From JANNVK01 sp031414415 (GTDB lineage Bacteria; Acidobacteriota; Blastocatellia; Pyrinomonadales; Pyrinomonadaceae), in contig JANNVK010000190.1 of the NCBI GenBank assembly GCA_031414415.1, positions 13,230-77,229 on the forward strand: 64,000 nt of DNA, written 5' to 3'. Numbering within the stretch: position 1 is the first letter of the stretch; the number at the start of each line of letters is the position of its first letter. The notes under the pieces are model-generated. The model worked only from the letters and a program-made list of their open reading frames with translations. It did not search any database and was not told where the DNA came from. Made by a program: the position numbers and the translations under genes. Shown in pieces: positions 25,674 to 34,016 of the stretch.

Positions 25674-26048
25674 ATGAAAGAGTCAATTTTTAAATACGAC
25701 AAAATTAGCGACACATTAAATGTAACTTTTGCTGAAAACAAAGACGCAACCGGAATTGAATTAAACGAAAATGTTCTTCTAAGGTTAGATTTAAAGAAAA
25801 AATCTGCAACCAGTTTAACGTTATTTAATTATTCAATCTTAACAAAAAAGACTGAAATAGGATTTCGCAGTTTACCATTAACAGAATTAAATGATTTACC
25901 AAATGACATTAGAAAAACCGTAGTCAAGGTATTACTTACAAAACCAGTGAGCGAATTTCTATCATTATCGGCATATTCGCCAACTGAAGTAGAAAATATT
26001 CCAATAACAACCTTTAGTTCAAGATTATTAGAGAAGCGTGCGGCTTAA
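25674..26048 (+). CDS. DUF2283-domain protein, possible antitoxin partner
   Basis: A 124-aa protein beginning MKESIFKYDKISDTLNVTF, the DUF2283 signature (a short sheet with KYD..DTL.V.F and later GIELNENVLLRLD). A C-terminal extension of about 60 residues has no recognised domain. ATG 25674 is preferred over TTG 25638, which lies inside the preceding broken gene. DUF2283 genes often sit beside small nuclease-like genes and are suspected antitoxins. Here the partner is dead but this gene looks intact. It lies 14 bases before sdhA, so it must be co-transcribed with succinate dehydrogenase. Confidence 0.8.
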   Translation: MKESIFKYDKISDTLNVTFAENKDATGIELNENVLLRLDLKKKSATSLTLFNYSILTKKTEIGFRSLPLTELNDLPNDIRKTVVKVLLTKPVSEFLSLSAYSPTEVENIPITTFSSRLLEKRAA

Positions 26049-26062
26049 ATAGAATAAAATTT

Positions 26063-27856
26063 ATGGCATCGAAAATAAAAATAGCAGTAGTTGGCGGCGG
26101 ATTGGCAGGACTTGCAGCGGCGATGAAAATTGCCGAAGCTGGGCATGATGTAGATTTATTGTCGGTTGTTCCGGTGAAGCGTTCGCATTCGGTTTGTGCT
26201 CAAGGCGGCATAAATGGTGCGGTAAACACCAAAGGCGAAGGCGATTCTCCGGCGAAGCATATGGACGACACGGTTTACGGTGGCGACTTTTTGGCGAATC
26301 AACAACCTGTCAAGCAAATGTGTGATATGGCACCTTCAATCATTTATTTGTTCGACAGAATGGGCGTTCCATTTGCTCGAACAAAAGAAGGTTTGCTCGA
26401 TTTCCGACGATTTGGCGGAACATTACATCACCGAACGGCTTTCGCCGGTGCATCGACCGGACAGCAATTGCTTTACGCTTTAGATGAGCAAGTTCGCAAA
26501 TATGAATCAACCGGACAAATCACAAAATATGAAGGTTGGGAAATGACTTCTTTGGTGATGGACGATCATCAAGTTTGTCGCGGATTAGTCGCGATGAATC
26601 TGCAAACGCTTGAACTAAAAGCATTTAACGCCGATGCTGTGATAATGGCAACCGGCGGTCCCGGACTCGTTTTTGGAAAATCGACAAATTCACAAACTTG
26701 CACCGGAAGTGCCGCATCAATCGCCTACCAACACGGTGCGAAATATGCGAACGGCGAATTTATTCAAGTTCATCCAACTTCGATTCCGGGCGAAGACAAA
26801 CTTCGTCTCATGAGCGAATCAGCTCGCGGAGAAGGCGGACGAGTTTGGGTGCCGAAAAATCAAGGCGACAAACGTGCGGCGAAAGATATTCCAAACGCCG
26901 AACGTTGGTATTTTCTTGAAGAAAAATATCCAGCTTACGGAAATCTTGTGCCGCGTGATATTGCGACTCGCGAAATTTTCCAAGTTTGTTTGGAAGGCTA
27001 TGGCGTTGGCGGTGAAAATCAAGTTTATTTAGATTTAACTCACATTGAGCCAGAAACTTTGACGAGAAAACTTGGTGCGATTTTAGAAATTTACGAAATG
27101 TTTGTCGGCGATGATCCAAGATATGTGCCGATGAGAATTTTCCCGGGCGTTCATTATTCGATGGGCGGACTTTGGGTCGATTACAATCAGCGGACAAATA
27201 TTCCCGGACTTCTTGCCGCTGGCGAATGCGATTATTCAATTCACGGTGCAAATCGTCTTGGTGCAAATTCGCTTGTTTCTTGTGTTTACGGCGGAATCAC
27301 GGCTGCACCTGCGGCGATTGAATACGCACTAAACGTTGAACGCGGAAGCAGCGAAATGAACGGCGTTCACGCGGCAGAACTCAAGCGTCAGCAAGAAATT
27401 AACGACAATATTTTGAAACAAACAGGTTCAGAAAATCAGTATAAAATCCATGAAGAAATGGGCAAAGTAATGACTGATAACGTGACAGTTGTTCGGTATA
27501 ACGACCGTCTGAAAGCGACTGATGAAAAATTAGTCGAGCTTCAAGAACGTTCGAAAAATATCTCGATTAACGATTCAAATCTTTGGGCGACCCAAGCGAT
27601 TCCACACGCGAGACAGCTCAAAAATATGCTCGAATTAGCAAGAGTAATTACGCTTGGAGCATTAAATCGTGATGAATCTCGCGGTGCTCATTACAAACCA
27701 GATTTTCCAGATCGCAATGATGACAAGTTTATGAAAACGACGATTGCAGAATGGTCTGCCGAATCGCCGATTTTGAGTTATGAAGCGGTTGATGTTGGGC
27801 TTGTTGAACCGCGAAAACGTGATTATAGCGATAAAGGTAAGAAGAAAACGGCGTAA
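26063..27856 (+). CDS. sdhA: Succinate dehydrogenase flavoprotein subunit
   Basis: A 597-aa FAD-dependent catalytic subunit that oxidises succinate to fumarate. The FAD loop GGGLAGLAA starts at residue 11; the SHSVCAQGGINGA segment contains the His that covalently binds FAD; HHRTAFAGASTG and HPTSIPG follow. Catalytic Arg and His candidates occur in PGVHYSMGGLWVD and HGANRLGANSL. It belongs to the long Bacillus/Bacteroidota-type class that pairs with a single cytochrome b subunit. The gap to sdhB is about 3 kb and is filled by accessory genes. Confidence 0.95.
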   Translation: MASKIKIAVVGGGLAGLAAAMKIAEAGHDVDLLSVVPVKRSHSVCAQGGINGAVNTKGEGDSPAKHMDDTVYGGDFLANQQPVKQMCDMAPSIIYLFDRMGVPFARTKEGLLDFRRFGGTLHHRTAFAGASTGQQLLYALDEQVRKYESTGQITKYEGWEMTSLVMDDHQVCRGLVAMNLQTLELKAFNADAVIMATGGPGLVFGKSTNSQTCTGSAASIAYQHGAKYANGEFIQVHPTSIPGEDKLRLMSESARGEGGRVWVPKNQGDKRAAKDIPNAERWYFLEEKYPAYGNLVPRDIATREIFQVCLEGYGVGGENQVYLDLTHIEPETLTRKLGAILEIYEMFVGDDPRYVPMRIFPGVHYSMGGLWVDYNQRTNIPGLLAAGECDYSIHGANRLGANSLVSCVYGGITAAPAAIEYALNVERGSSEMNGVHAAELKRQQEINDNILKQTGSENQYKIHEEMGKVMTDNVTVVRYNDRLKATDEKLVELQERSKNISINDSNLWATQAIPHARQLKNMLELARVITLGALNRDESRGAHYKPDFPDRNDDKFMKTTIAEWSAESPILSYEAVDVGLVEPRKRDYSDKGKKKTA

Positions 27857-27871
27857 TTTTGGAGTTAGATT

Positions 27872-28450
27872 ATGGCTCAAAGGGCAATAAAACAAAAACT
27901 ATATACGCCGGAACAATATCTCGCAAAGGAAGAAAAGGCAGAATTCCGGAGTGAATATTGTGATGGCGAGATTTTCGCAATGGCTGGTGGTTCGTTTAAT
28001 CATTTGCAAATAACGGCGAATTTGACTGTTTTTTTACATTCAAAAGTTCGCAAAAAAGGCTGTCGAGTTCTTCCTAATGAAATGAAGATTTGGGTTGAGT
28101 CAACAAGAAGATTTTATTACCCAGATGTGACTGTTCTTTGCGACAAACCGAAATTTTATAAAGACCGAAATGACACGATTGAGAATCCGAAACTTTTAAT
28201 TGAGGTTTTATCAAAAAGCACAGAAGCCACAGATCGTGGAGAAAAGTTTTTCGCTTTTCAAACTCTTGAGTCAGTTGAAGAATATGTTTTAGTTTCGCAA
28301 GACAAACACGTTGTCGAAAAATTTACAAAACAAAGTGATGGTAGCTGGAAGTATTTGGCAACAATTGGAATTGACAGCAAGGTTACTTTTGAATCAGTTG
28401 GTGAATCGTTAAACCTAAGTGAAATATACGACTTAATTGAGTTTAAATAA
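27872..28450 (+). CDS. Uma2-family protein (PD-(D/E)XK fold), copy 1
   Basis: A 192-aa Uma2/DUF820 protein. The nuclease-like core shows YPDVTVLCD, then LLIEVLSKST and DRGEKFFAFQ, giving the Asp, Glu and Lys of the PD-(D/E)XK site. Uma2 proteins are often linked with mobile DNA but their role is not settled. It shares its first 25 residues almost exactly with the next gene, including AIKQKLYTPEQYLAKEE, so the two are a tandem duplication. The stop TAA overlaps the next ATG by one base. It begins 15 bases after sdhA. Confidence 0.88.
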   Translation: MAQRAIKQKLYTPEQYLAKEEKAEFRSEYCDGEIFAMAGGSFNHLQITANLTVFLHSKVRKKGCRVLPNEMKIWVESTRRFYYPDVTVLCDKPKFYKDRNDTIENPKLLIEVLSKSTEATDRGEKFFAFQTLESVEEYVLVSQDKHVVEKFTKQSDGSWKYLATIGIDSKVTFESVGESLNLSEIYDLIEFK

Positions 28451-29022
28451 TGGCACAACGAGCAATAAAACAAAAACTTTATACACCTGAGCAGTATTTA
28501 GCAAAGGAAGAAAAAGCCGAGTTTCGAAGCGAATATGAAGACGGAACAATCATCGCGATGGCTGGCGGTTCGCTTACGCACACGCGAATGGTAAAAAATA
28601 TTGAACGAGCTTTTGATAATAAATTAAAAGCCTCTTGCGAATCTTTTTCACACGAAGTCAAAGTTCAAGTTGAGAATTATCAGAAATTTTACTATCCAGA
28701 TGTTGTTATAATTTGCGGTGAACCAAAATTTTACAACAAACGCCAGGACACAATCACAAATCCGATTTTGATTGTTGAGGTTTTGTCAAAAAGCACTGAA
28801 GCCAAAGACCGTGGCGACAAAATGTTGGCATATCGAGCCTTGGAATCGTTAGAAGAATATGTTTTGATTTCCCAAGATAAAGCAATCGTCGAACAATACT
28901 TGAAAAATAAAGATGGTAGTTGGCTTCACAAAGCGACAATCGGACTAAAAAGCAAAGTAAGATTTGAATCAATTGATGTTGAATTGACCTTAGAAGAAAT
29001 TTATCAACGAGTTAATTTATGA
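28450..29022 (+). CDS. Uma2-family protein, copy 2
   Basis: A 190-aa paralogue of the previous gene. It has the same MAQRAIKQKLYTPEQYL start and the same core motifs (YPDVVIICG, LIVEVLSKST, DRGDKMLAY). The copies have diverged in the substrate-facing central strands, while the first 25 residues remain nearly identical, which points to recent duplication or gene conversion at the 5' end. The last four bases overlap the lysozyme start (ATGA). Confidence 0.88.
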   Translation: MAQRAIKQKLYTPEQYLAKEEKAEFRSEYEDGTIIAMAGGSLTHTRMVKNIERAFDNKLKASCESFSHEVKVQVENYQKFYYPDVVIICGEPKFYNKRQDTITNPILIVEVLSKSTEAKDRGDKMLAYRALESLEEYVLISQDKAIVEQYLKNKDGSWLHKATIGLKSKVRFESIDVELTLEEIYQRVNL

Positions 29023-29984
29023 GTTTTCCTTATGTTTTAAAATTCGGCGGCAAAAATCCTAAGTTGACAGAAATTCTCCACACTTGGTTTGATTTCTTGG
29101 CATTTCCCGTTCCAAAGGGAAAGTCGAATTGGCAATCTCTTGGTGGGACTTTTACACGCGAAACTGAGGAAGCGGTCAGGAAGTTTCAACAAAGATATGG
29201 TTTGATTCCTCCTGGAAAACTTGGCGAGGTTAAGGCAAATGAATGGCGACAATTGGCAATTCAGGTAGGTTATAAAGCGTGGCAACCGAATCTTTATCCG
29301 TGTTTATCGGAAGGAATTGGATGCAATGTTGAAATGTGGAATTTTTTAAGGAATATTGGCGGTTATCAAGGCAATTTACTTTCAGGCGGAATAAATGTTT
29401 ATGGACCAAGATTCTTAGAGATGTATTCCGAAGAATTTGCTGGTATCGATTTTGATACATTAAACGGTCTCGGACTTTTTCTAAGTTTCATGCGAACTGA
29501 TAGCAATCTTAATGATATTCGTCATGCTGCGTATATGATGGCTTCTGTTTATAAGGAAACAGCATATACTTGGCAACCGATTGATGAGAAAGGAAAAGGT
29601 GCTGGTTACGAATACGGATTAATTAGAACTGGTAAGTGCGGGGGAAAAGAATACAAGAAGCGGTATTACGGACGTGGATATATTCAAATTACTTGGGAAT
29701 ATAATTATGAAACTATGGATACATATTTCAATTTAGGTTGTTCATTGGTAGAAAATCCTGATAGAGCATTAGAACCTGAATTAGCATATAAAATAGCCTC
29801 TCACGGTATGAAAGATGGTTTATTTATAAAAGGCGAAACTCTTTCAAAATATATTTATGGAAATACATGTGATTATCATAATGCTCGTAAAATTGTAAAC
29901 CCAAAGAAGTTTGATACTTATGCTGAAATTGCTGGATACGCAAGAATCTTTGAAGCAATTCTAAGAGCCACAATGTTCAGATAA
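29019..29984 (+). CDS. Peptidoglycan-binding and GH19-like muramidase/chitinase-fold protein
   Basis: A 321-aa protein. Residues 10-85 form a peptidoglycan-binding module (RETEEAVRKFQQRYGLIPPG). The rest is a GH19/lysozyme-like domain with candidate catalytic Glu180 in VYKETAYTW, and RYYGRGYIQITW and NARKIVN motifs. There is no signal peptide, so it would be a phage-type endolysin, or be exported by another route. It overlaps the Uma2 gene by four bases and sits inside the succinate dehydrogenase operon. A fragment of its 3' end recurs at 30788-30826. Confidence 0.82.
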   Translation: MSFPYVLKFGGKNPKLTEILHTWFDFLAFPVPKGKSNWQSLGGTFTRETEEAVRKFQQRYGLIPPGKLGEVKANEWRQLAIQVGYKAWQPNLYPCLSEGIGCNVEMWNFLRNIGGYQGNLLSGGINVYGPRFLEMYSEEFAGIDFDTLNGLGLFLSFMRTDSNLNDIRHAAYMMASVYKETAYTWQPIDEKGKGAGYEYGLIRTGKCGGKEYKKRYYGRGYIQITWEYNYETMDTYFNLGCSLVENPDRALEPELAYKIASHGMKDGLFIKGETLSKYIYGNTCDYHNARKIVNPKKFDTYAEIAGYARIFEAILRATMFR

Positions 29985-30002
29985 AAAAGAATATTTTATA
30001 GT

Positions 30003-30749
30003 ATGCGATTAATAAGTAAATTTATCTTTTTTTTGTTTCTGTCGATAGTAGAATCTTGCTACTTCAACACGGCAAACCGACAAAATAATCAAAATAGCGA
30101 AATTATATCTAAAATATCAGCACAAGAAATTGAGATTCCGATGAAGAAATCTCATCTGAATTTAGATGATCGCAAAAAATGGAAAGACATAATTAAATGG
30201 GATAATGATTGTCCAAACGAGGAAATAGATAGTGAAGATTACAATGGAGGTTTGAAATTCTACGACCTATCAACAAATACCTTTTTAGTTGAGGTAAAGT
30301 GTTCGTCAGGTGGATACGCTGGCTTCAGACGATATTTTTTTTACAATGAGTCTAAATCACCAGCTTCGTCAAAACTTCTCAAATTTAAGTATTATAGAGG
30401 TAGTTCACCTGACCCGAAAAAAGACGTAAAGATTCTTGGACGGGAGGAAATCGAAAGGTTACAAAATATACTTCCTACTAAGATGTTTACGGTTGACGAA
30501 TCGCTTATATTTGAACGAGTAGTATTCGATTCATTAAACAAATCGTTAATTATTTTCGATACGACACAATCTCCTTATCAGTGCGGCACAGTAAATAAGT
30601 ATAGTTTTGAAAATGGAATAGCGAATCTGTATGAAATCAGAGGAAATTGGTTATGCGTTTTAAAAGAAACCGATCCATTAACTTGGAAAACGATAGATTT
30701 GAAAAAGTTAAAACGAATTTCAAAAAAAATTGTCGAAAGGTATCAATAA
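30003..30749 (+). CDS. Unknown exported or lipid-anchored protein
   Basis: A 248-aa protein I do not recognise. An N-terminal hydrophobic segment (6-17) is followed by VESC, a poor lipobox, so it is exported or anchored. The mature part is polar with scattered Cys and ends in a basic helix (LKKLKRISKKIVERY). It lies 18 bases after the lysozyme gene. Because a copy of the lysozyme 3' end follows it, the gene was probably brought in with, or inserted between, duplicated lysozyme sequences. It could be an immunity or effector-linked protein, but nothing in the sequence proves this. Confidence 0.65.
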   Translation: MRLISKFIFFLFLSIVESCYFNTANRQNNQNSEIISKISAQEIEIPMKKSHLNLDDRKKWKDIIKWDNDCPNEEIDSEDYNGGLKFYDLSTNTFLVEVKCSSGGYAGFRRYFFYNESKSPASSKLLKFKYYRGSSPDPKKDVKILGREEIERLQNILPTKMFTVDESLIFERVVFDSLNKSLIIFDTTQSPYQCGTVNKYSFENGIANLYEIRGNWLCVLKETDPLTWKTIDLKKLKRISKKIVERYQ

Positions 30750-30787
30750 AAATTGTCAAAAGATGATTGGTGGAGACGAAAATAACC

Positions 30788-30826
30788 GAAGCAATTTTAA
30801 GAGCAACAATGTTTTGCAACAACTAA
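30788..30826 (+). pseudogene. Remnant copy of the lysozyme gene 3' end
   Basis: The 13 codons GAA to TAA encode EAILRATMF followed by CNN, which matches the last residues of the lysozyme (EAILRATMFR, 29952-29984) with only synonymous differences at several codons. No start or upstream domain remains. It is a scar of a duplication or of insertion of the 30003-30749 gene into a lysozyme copy. Confidence 0.65.
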
Positions 30827-30864
30827 AAACACAAAGATAACTTTTCTAAATTTTGAAATTAATT

Positions 30865-31665
30865 ATGAGTACAAACGGACACATCGAAAAAAAACGGTTG
30901 GATAATCCGCCAAACACAATCGACATCAAAATCAAGCGTCGAGAAAAACTTGACGCAAAGCAAACGTGGGAAACTTTTGAGATTCCATACCGAAGAAATC
31001 TCAACGTCATCTCTATTTTGATGGATATTCGCAAAAATCCTGTCACCAAAGATGGCAAAACAACTACGCCGCCGGTTTGGGATATGAGCTGTCTCGAGCA
31101 AGTTTGCGGGATTTGCACGATGGTTATAAATGGTCGCGTGCGTCAATCTTGCTCGGCTTTGGTCGATGATTTGTTGCTCGCGACTGGGACAAATGCAATT
31201 TCCCTTGAACCAATGTCGAAGTTCCCGAATGTCCGCGATTTGAAAGTAGATCGCACAAAAATGTTTGATCATTTGAAGCAAGTTCACGCTTGGGTCGAAT
31301 TAGACGGAACTCACGATCTTGGTCCATCCGCTCCAATGTCGAACGAACAAGCACAAGAGCGTTATGCGTTAAGTCGTTGTATGACTTGCGGTTGCTGTCT
31401 CGAAGCCTGCCCGCAATATGGTGATGATAATTACATCGGACCGCAAGCAATTGCCCAAGCACGGTTGTTTAATATGCACCCGACAGGCAAAATGGCGATT
31501 GACGAACGCCTCGAAGGTTTGATGGGCGATGATGGAATCGGCAATTGCGGAAACGCCCAAAATTGCGTTCAAGTATGCCCGATGAGCGTTCCTTTAACGA
31601 AAGCAATTTACGAAACGAATCGTGATATTACCGTTAATGCTTTGTTTGGCTGGCTAAAGAAATAG
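30865..31665 (+). CDS. sdhB: Succinate dehydrogenase iron-sulfur subunit
   Basis: A 266-aa electron-transfer subunit. The [2Fe-2S] ligands are Cys76, Cys81, Cys84 and Cys96 with normal spacing. The [4Fe-4S] and [3Fe-4S] ligands come from the CMTCGCCLEACP group (172-183) and from NCVQVCP (233-239). ATG 30865 is preferred over TTG 30853. It completes the sdhC-sdhA-sdhB set, about 3 kb downstream of sdhA. No terminator was seen between it and the accessory genes, so it may share their transcript. Confidence 0.94.
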   Translation: MSTNGHIEKKRLDNPPNTIDIKIKRREKLDAKQTWETFEIPYRRNLNVISILMDIRKNPVTKDGKTTTPPVWDMSCLEQVCGICTMVINGRVRQSCSALVDDLLLATGTNAISLEPMSKFPNVRDLKVDRTKMFDHLKQVHAWVELDGTHDLGPSAPMSNEQAQERYALSRCMTCGCCLEACPQYGDDNYIGPQAIAQARLFNMHPTGKMAIDERLEGLMGDDGIGNCGNAQNCVQVCPMSVPLTKAIYETNRDITVNALFGWLKK

Positions 31666-31700
31666 TTGAACTTATTAAGTTTTTCTACTAGACTCCATTT

Positions 31701-32303
31701 ATGCAAGTTTTAGACACAATTCAAACTCAACCGATAACGTTTTCGCCGTTATTGAAGAAATATACGCTCGAGGAATTTTGGGAATTGCCAGAACCTGACG
31801 ACCGCTCTCATTTTGAACTTATTGAAGGAGTTTTATACACAGTGCCACCACCAAATGAACCTCACGGAAAAGTCGTCGCTTATTTAACTGAATCTCTAAT
31901 TCTATACAACGTGAATAATGGAAAACTCGGAACAATTTATCATCCGCGTGAATCAATTTATGTCGAGTTTGAATATGGGACATATCTTGAGCCAGATATG
32001 ATGTTTGTTTCTAACGAATTAGAGAAACAAATGAAAACGAAACGGACTTCTGCTGATGTAGTTTTTGAAGTTTTATCTGATCGCACGGCAAATTATGATC
32101 TCACAACCAAGGCTGACACTTATCTTGCGTTAGGCGTAAAAGAATTGTGGCTGATAGATATGGATAACAAAAGTATTGAGGTCAGAAATGCAGATTCTCA
32201 AGGCGAGATTCTTTCTTGGCAGAAACGGGTTTTCAAAGGTGACGAAAAAGTTGAATCTAAAATATTACAAAATTGGGTCTTAGTGGTTACTGATTTATTT
32301 TGA
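31701..32303 (+). CDS. Uma2-family protein, copy 3
   Basis: A 200-aa Uma2 protein from a different branch than the tandem pair: its start is MQVLDTIQTQPITF and the core reads LEPDMMFVS, VVFEVLSDRT and TKADTYLALGVKELWLID. The acidic and Lys residues of the PD-(D/E)XK site are recognisable. It follows sdhB by 35 bases and ends this accessory block. Three Uma2 genes within 4.5 kb is notable. Confidence 0.86.
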   Translation: MQVLDTIQTQPITFSPLLKKYTLEEFWELPEPDDRSHFELIEGVLYTVPPPNEPHGKVVAYLTESLILYNVNNGKLGTIYHPRESIYVEFEYGTYLEPDMMFVSNELEKQMKTKRTSADVVFEVLSDRTANYDLTTKADTYLALGVKELWLIDMDNKSIEVRNADSQGEILSWQKRVFKGDEKVESKILQNWVLVVTDLF

Positions 32304-32354
32304 TTTAAAGTCAAAAATGCTCTTGTTGACCCTTGAAAATTGTTCTCATTTTTA

Positions 32355-33905
32355 TTAGTCATTAACTAAAATCTCAATTTCATTAGAAAATGGAGAGTCA
32401 GCGTTTTGAGCAAATAGTTGATATTTTCCTGTTTGAAGCGAAAGCGGGATGTTAAGCAACGAAGTCTCGTCTTGTGTTCCGTGTTTTTTCAAGGCTCCAT
32501 TTGGAACACGACACGGACTAGCGACAGGACATCCTTCACCAACAATAACTAGGCTTATTTTTTGTGGAATAAAACCGAGACCTTTTAGATTAATGAAAAA
32601 CTGTTTTCCAGTAGTTGCTGGTGTTACAAACTCAAGGCTATCCAAATGCGGTTTTAATGAGGAAGACTTACCAACCAAATGAATGGAGATTAAGATGATT
32701 GTTAATAACGCCATCAAGCCCATTTTATTTTTATCAGTTTTAAAAAAATTAAAAACCCAATTTTCTTGTGAAGTATAAACTATTTCACTTGCTTGATTTC
32801 GCTTGATACTGTTAATTGAAGTTTCATACCAAATCAGACTATATGAACAAATTCCGAAAACGCAAAGGTTTCGTGCGATTAATAAGCTAATAAATAAATT
32901 GTGATATTCATTAACTTGCAAATTATCGAAAAGACTAAAGCCAGAGTATAGCGACAAGATAGCGAAAACCACTAACAAACACGATAACCAAAGCGGATGG
33001 AAATAAATAGCTCCAAAAGGCGATGCCTGTTTAGAATCATTACTTAATAAAGCCACAACATCTTGAGCGTTTCCAATAGCAATCTCCTTTTTAAGAGTCA
33101 TAACAAAATGAAAAGGAATCAACGAAAACACAATAAAAGGCGGGACAAAATAGAAAAAAATGTTTTTAATGTATGCACCGAAGGCAGTTTGAGTTTGAAA
33201 ACTTGCGGCAGTAATTGGCTCGGTAGGAAGAAAGGACGCGAGCGACAAACATACTAAAACTGCTGATAGAATTATTATAAATGCTCCAACTATCAACGAA
33301 TTTTTCTTTCCTGTCTTTATTTGAGATTTTACAAAATAAAACGTAAATATTGTTGATGTTGCTACAAACAGTAAAGTTAACGCAGCAAGAATTATGGATT
33401 TATATCTAAAACGATCGAATTGATAAGCAATTTCTAAAATTAGTGCTAATCCAAATAATGACCCGTAAATTCCGCTGATTCCTAGTATGTATGCAGTATC
33501 TTGTCCAAAAGCAAACTTGCGTGGTTTTCCAACAGAATTTTGAATTTCAGTATTACCTTCAATCAATTTAACGCTTGCATTTAAGATATATCCTTTTCTT
33601 GGTATCGCGGTTATCAAATTAGTTTTAACACCAAGTTGTTTCAATTCATTCATTAAACTGCTCTTGGTTGATTGAATTGTATGGAGCAAGGTTTCTTTGT
33701 CATCACTTTTAAAATAAACCCACACCTCATCATTAAAATCGTCATAACTTGTCAAACTATTAAATCTTTTAACAAGAGTTAGCAGGAATTTCGCGTGAAT
33801 TGGAGATAAATTTACTTTCAACCCAGTTTTGGTAGATTCGAGCTGTAATGATTGTGGATAGAAACGAAATTCGTTGAATTCGTAATAATTGGGGTTTTTG
33901 AGCAT
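32355..33905 (-). CDS. Membrane-bound winged-helix regulator (ToxR/CadC-like) with C-terminal domain
   Basis: A 516-aa protein. Residues 1-110 are an OmpR/PhoB-type winged helix (LSPIHAKFLLTLV through TAIPRKGYIL). Seven hydrophobic segments occupy about 135-425, and the last 90 residues form a soluble, beta-rich domain with two Cys (CPVASPCRV). ToxR-like proteins usually have one TM helix, so this multi-pass version is less common. It would sense an outside or membrane signal and bind DNA directly. It is a monocistronic gene facing a Uma2 gene and divergent from the M48 protease gene 111 bases away, which may be its target. Confidence 0.78.
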   Translation of the reverse strand: MLKNPNYYEFNEFRFYPQSLQLESTKTGLKVNLSPIHAKFLLTLVKRFNSLTSYDDFNDEVWVYFKSDDKETLLHTIQSTKSSLMNELKQLGVKTNLITAIPRKGYILNASVKLIEGNTEIQNSVGKPRKFAFGQDTAYILGISGIYGSLFGLALILEIAYQFDRFRYKSIILAALTLLFVATSTIFTFYFVKSQIKTGKKNSLIVGAFIIILSAVLVCLSLASFLPTEPITAASFQTQTAFGAYIKNIFFYFVPPFIVFSLIPFHFVMTLKKEIAIGNAQDVVALLSNDSKQASPFGAIYFHPLWLSCLLVVFAILSLYSGFSLFDNLQVNEYHNLFISLLIARNLCVFGICSYSLIWYETSINSIKRNQASEIVYTSQENWVFNFFKTDKNKMGLMALLTIILISIHLVGKSSSLKPHLDSLEFVTPATTGKQFFINLKGLGFIPQKISLVIVGEGCPVASPCRVPNGALKKHGTQDETSLLNIPLSLQTGKYQLFAQNADSPFSNEIEILVND

Positions 33906-34016
33906 AAACCATTAATCCTCTTGGAATTTTGTGCAGACTCTCAGTAAATTTTGAGTTTTATTGAAACGAAATCAGCATAACATCACAATATATTTTTTTA
34001 CAAGGAAAACTAAAAA

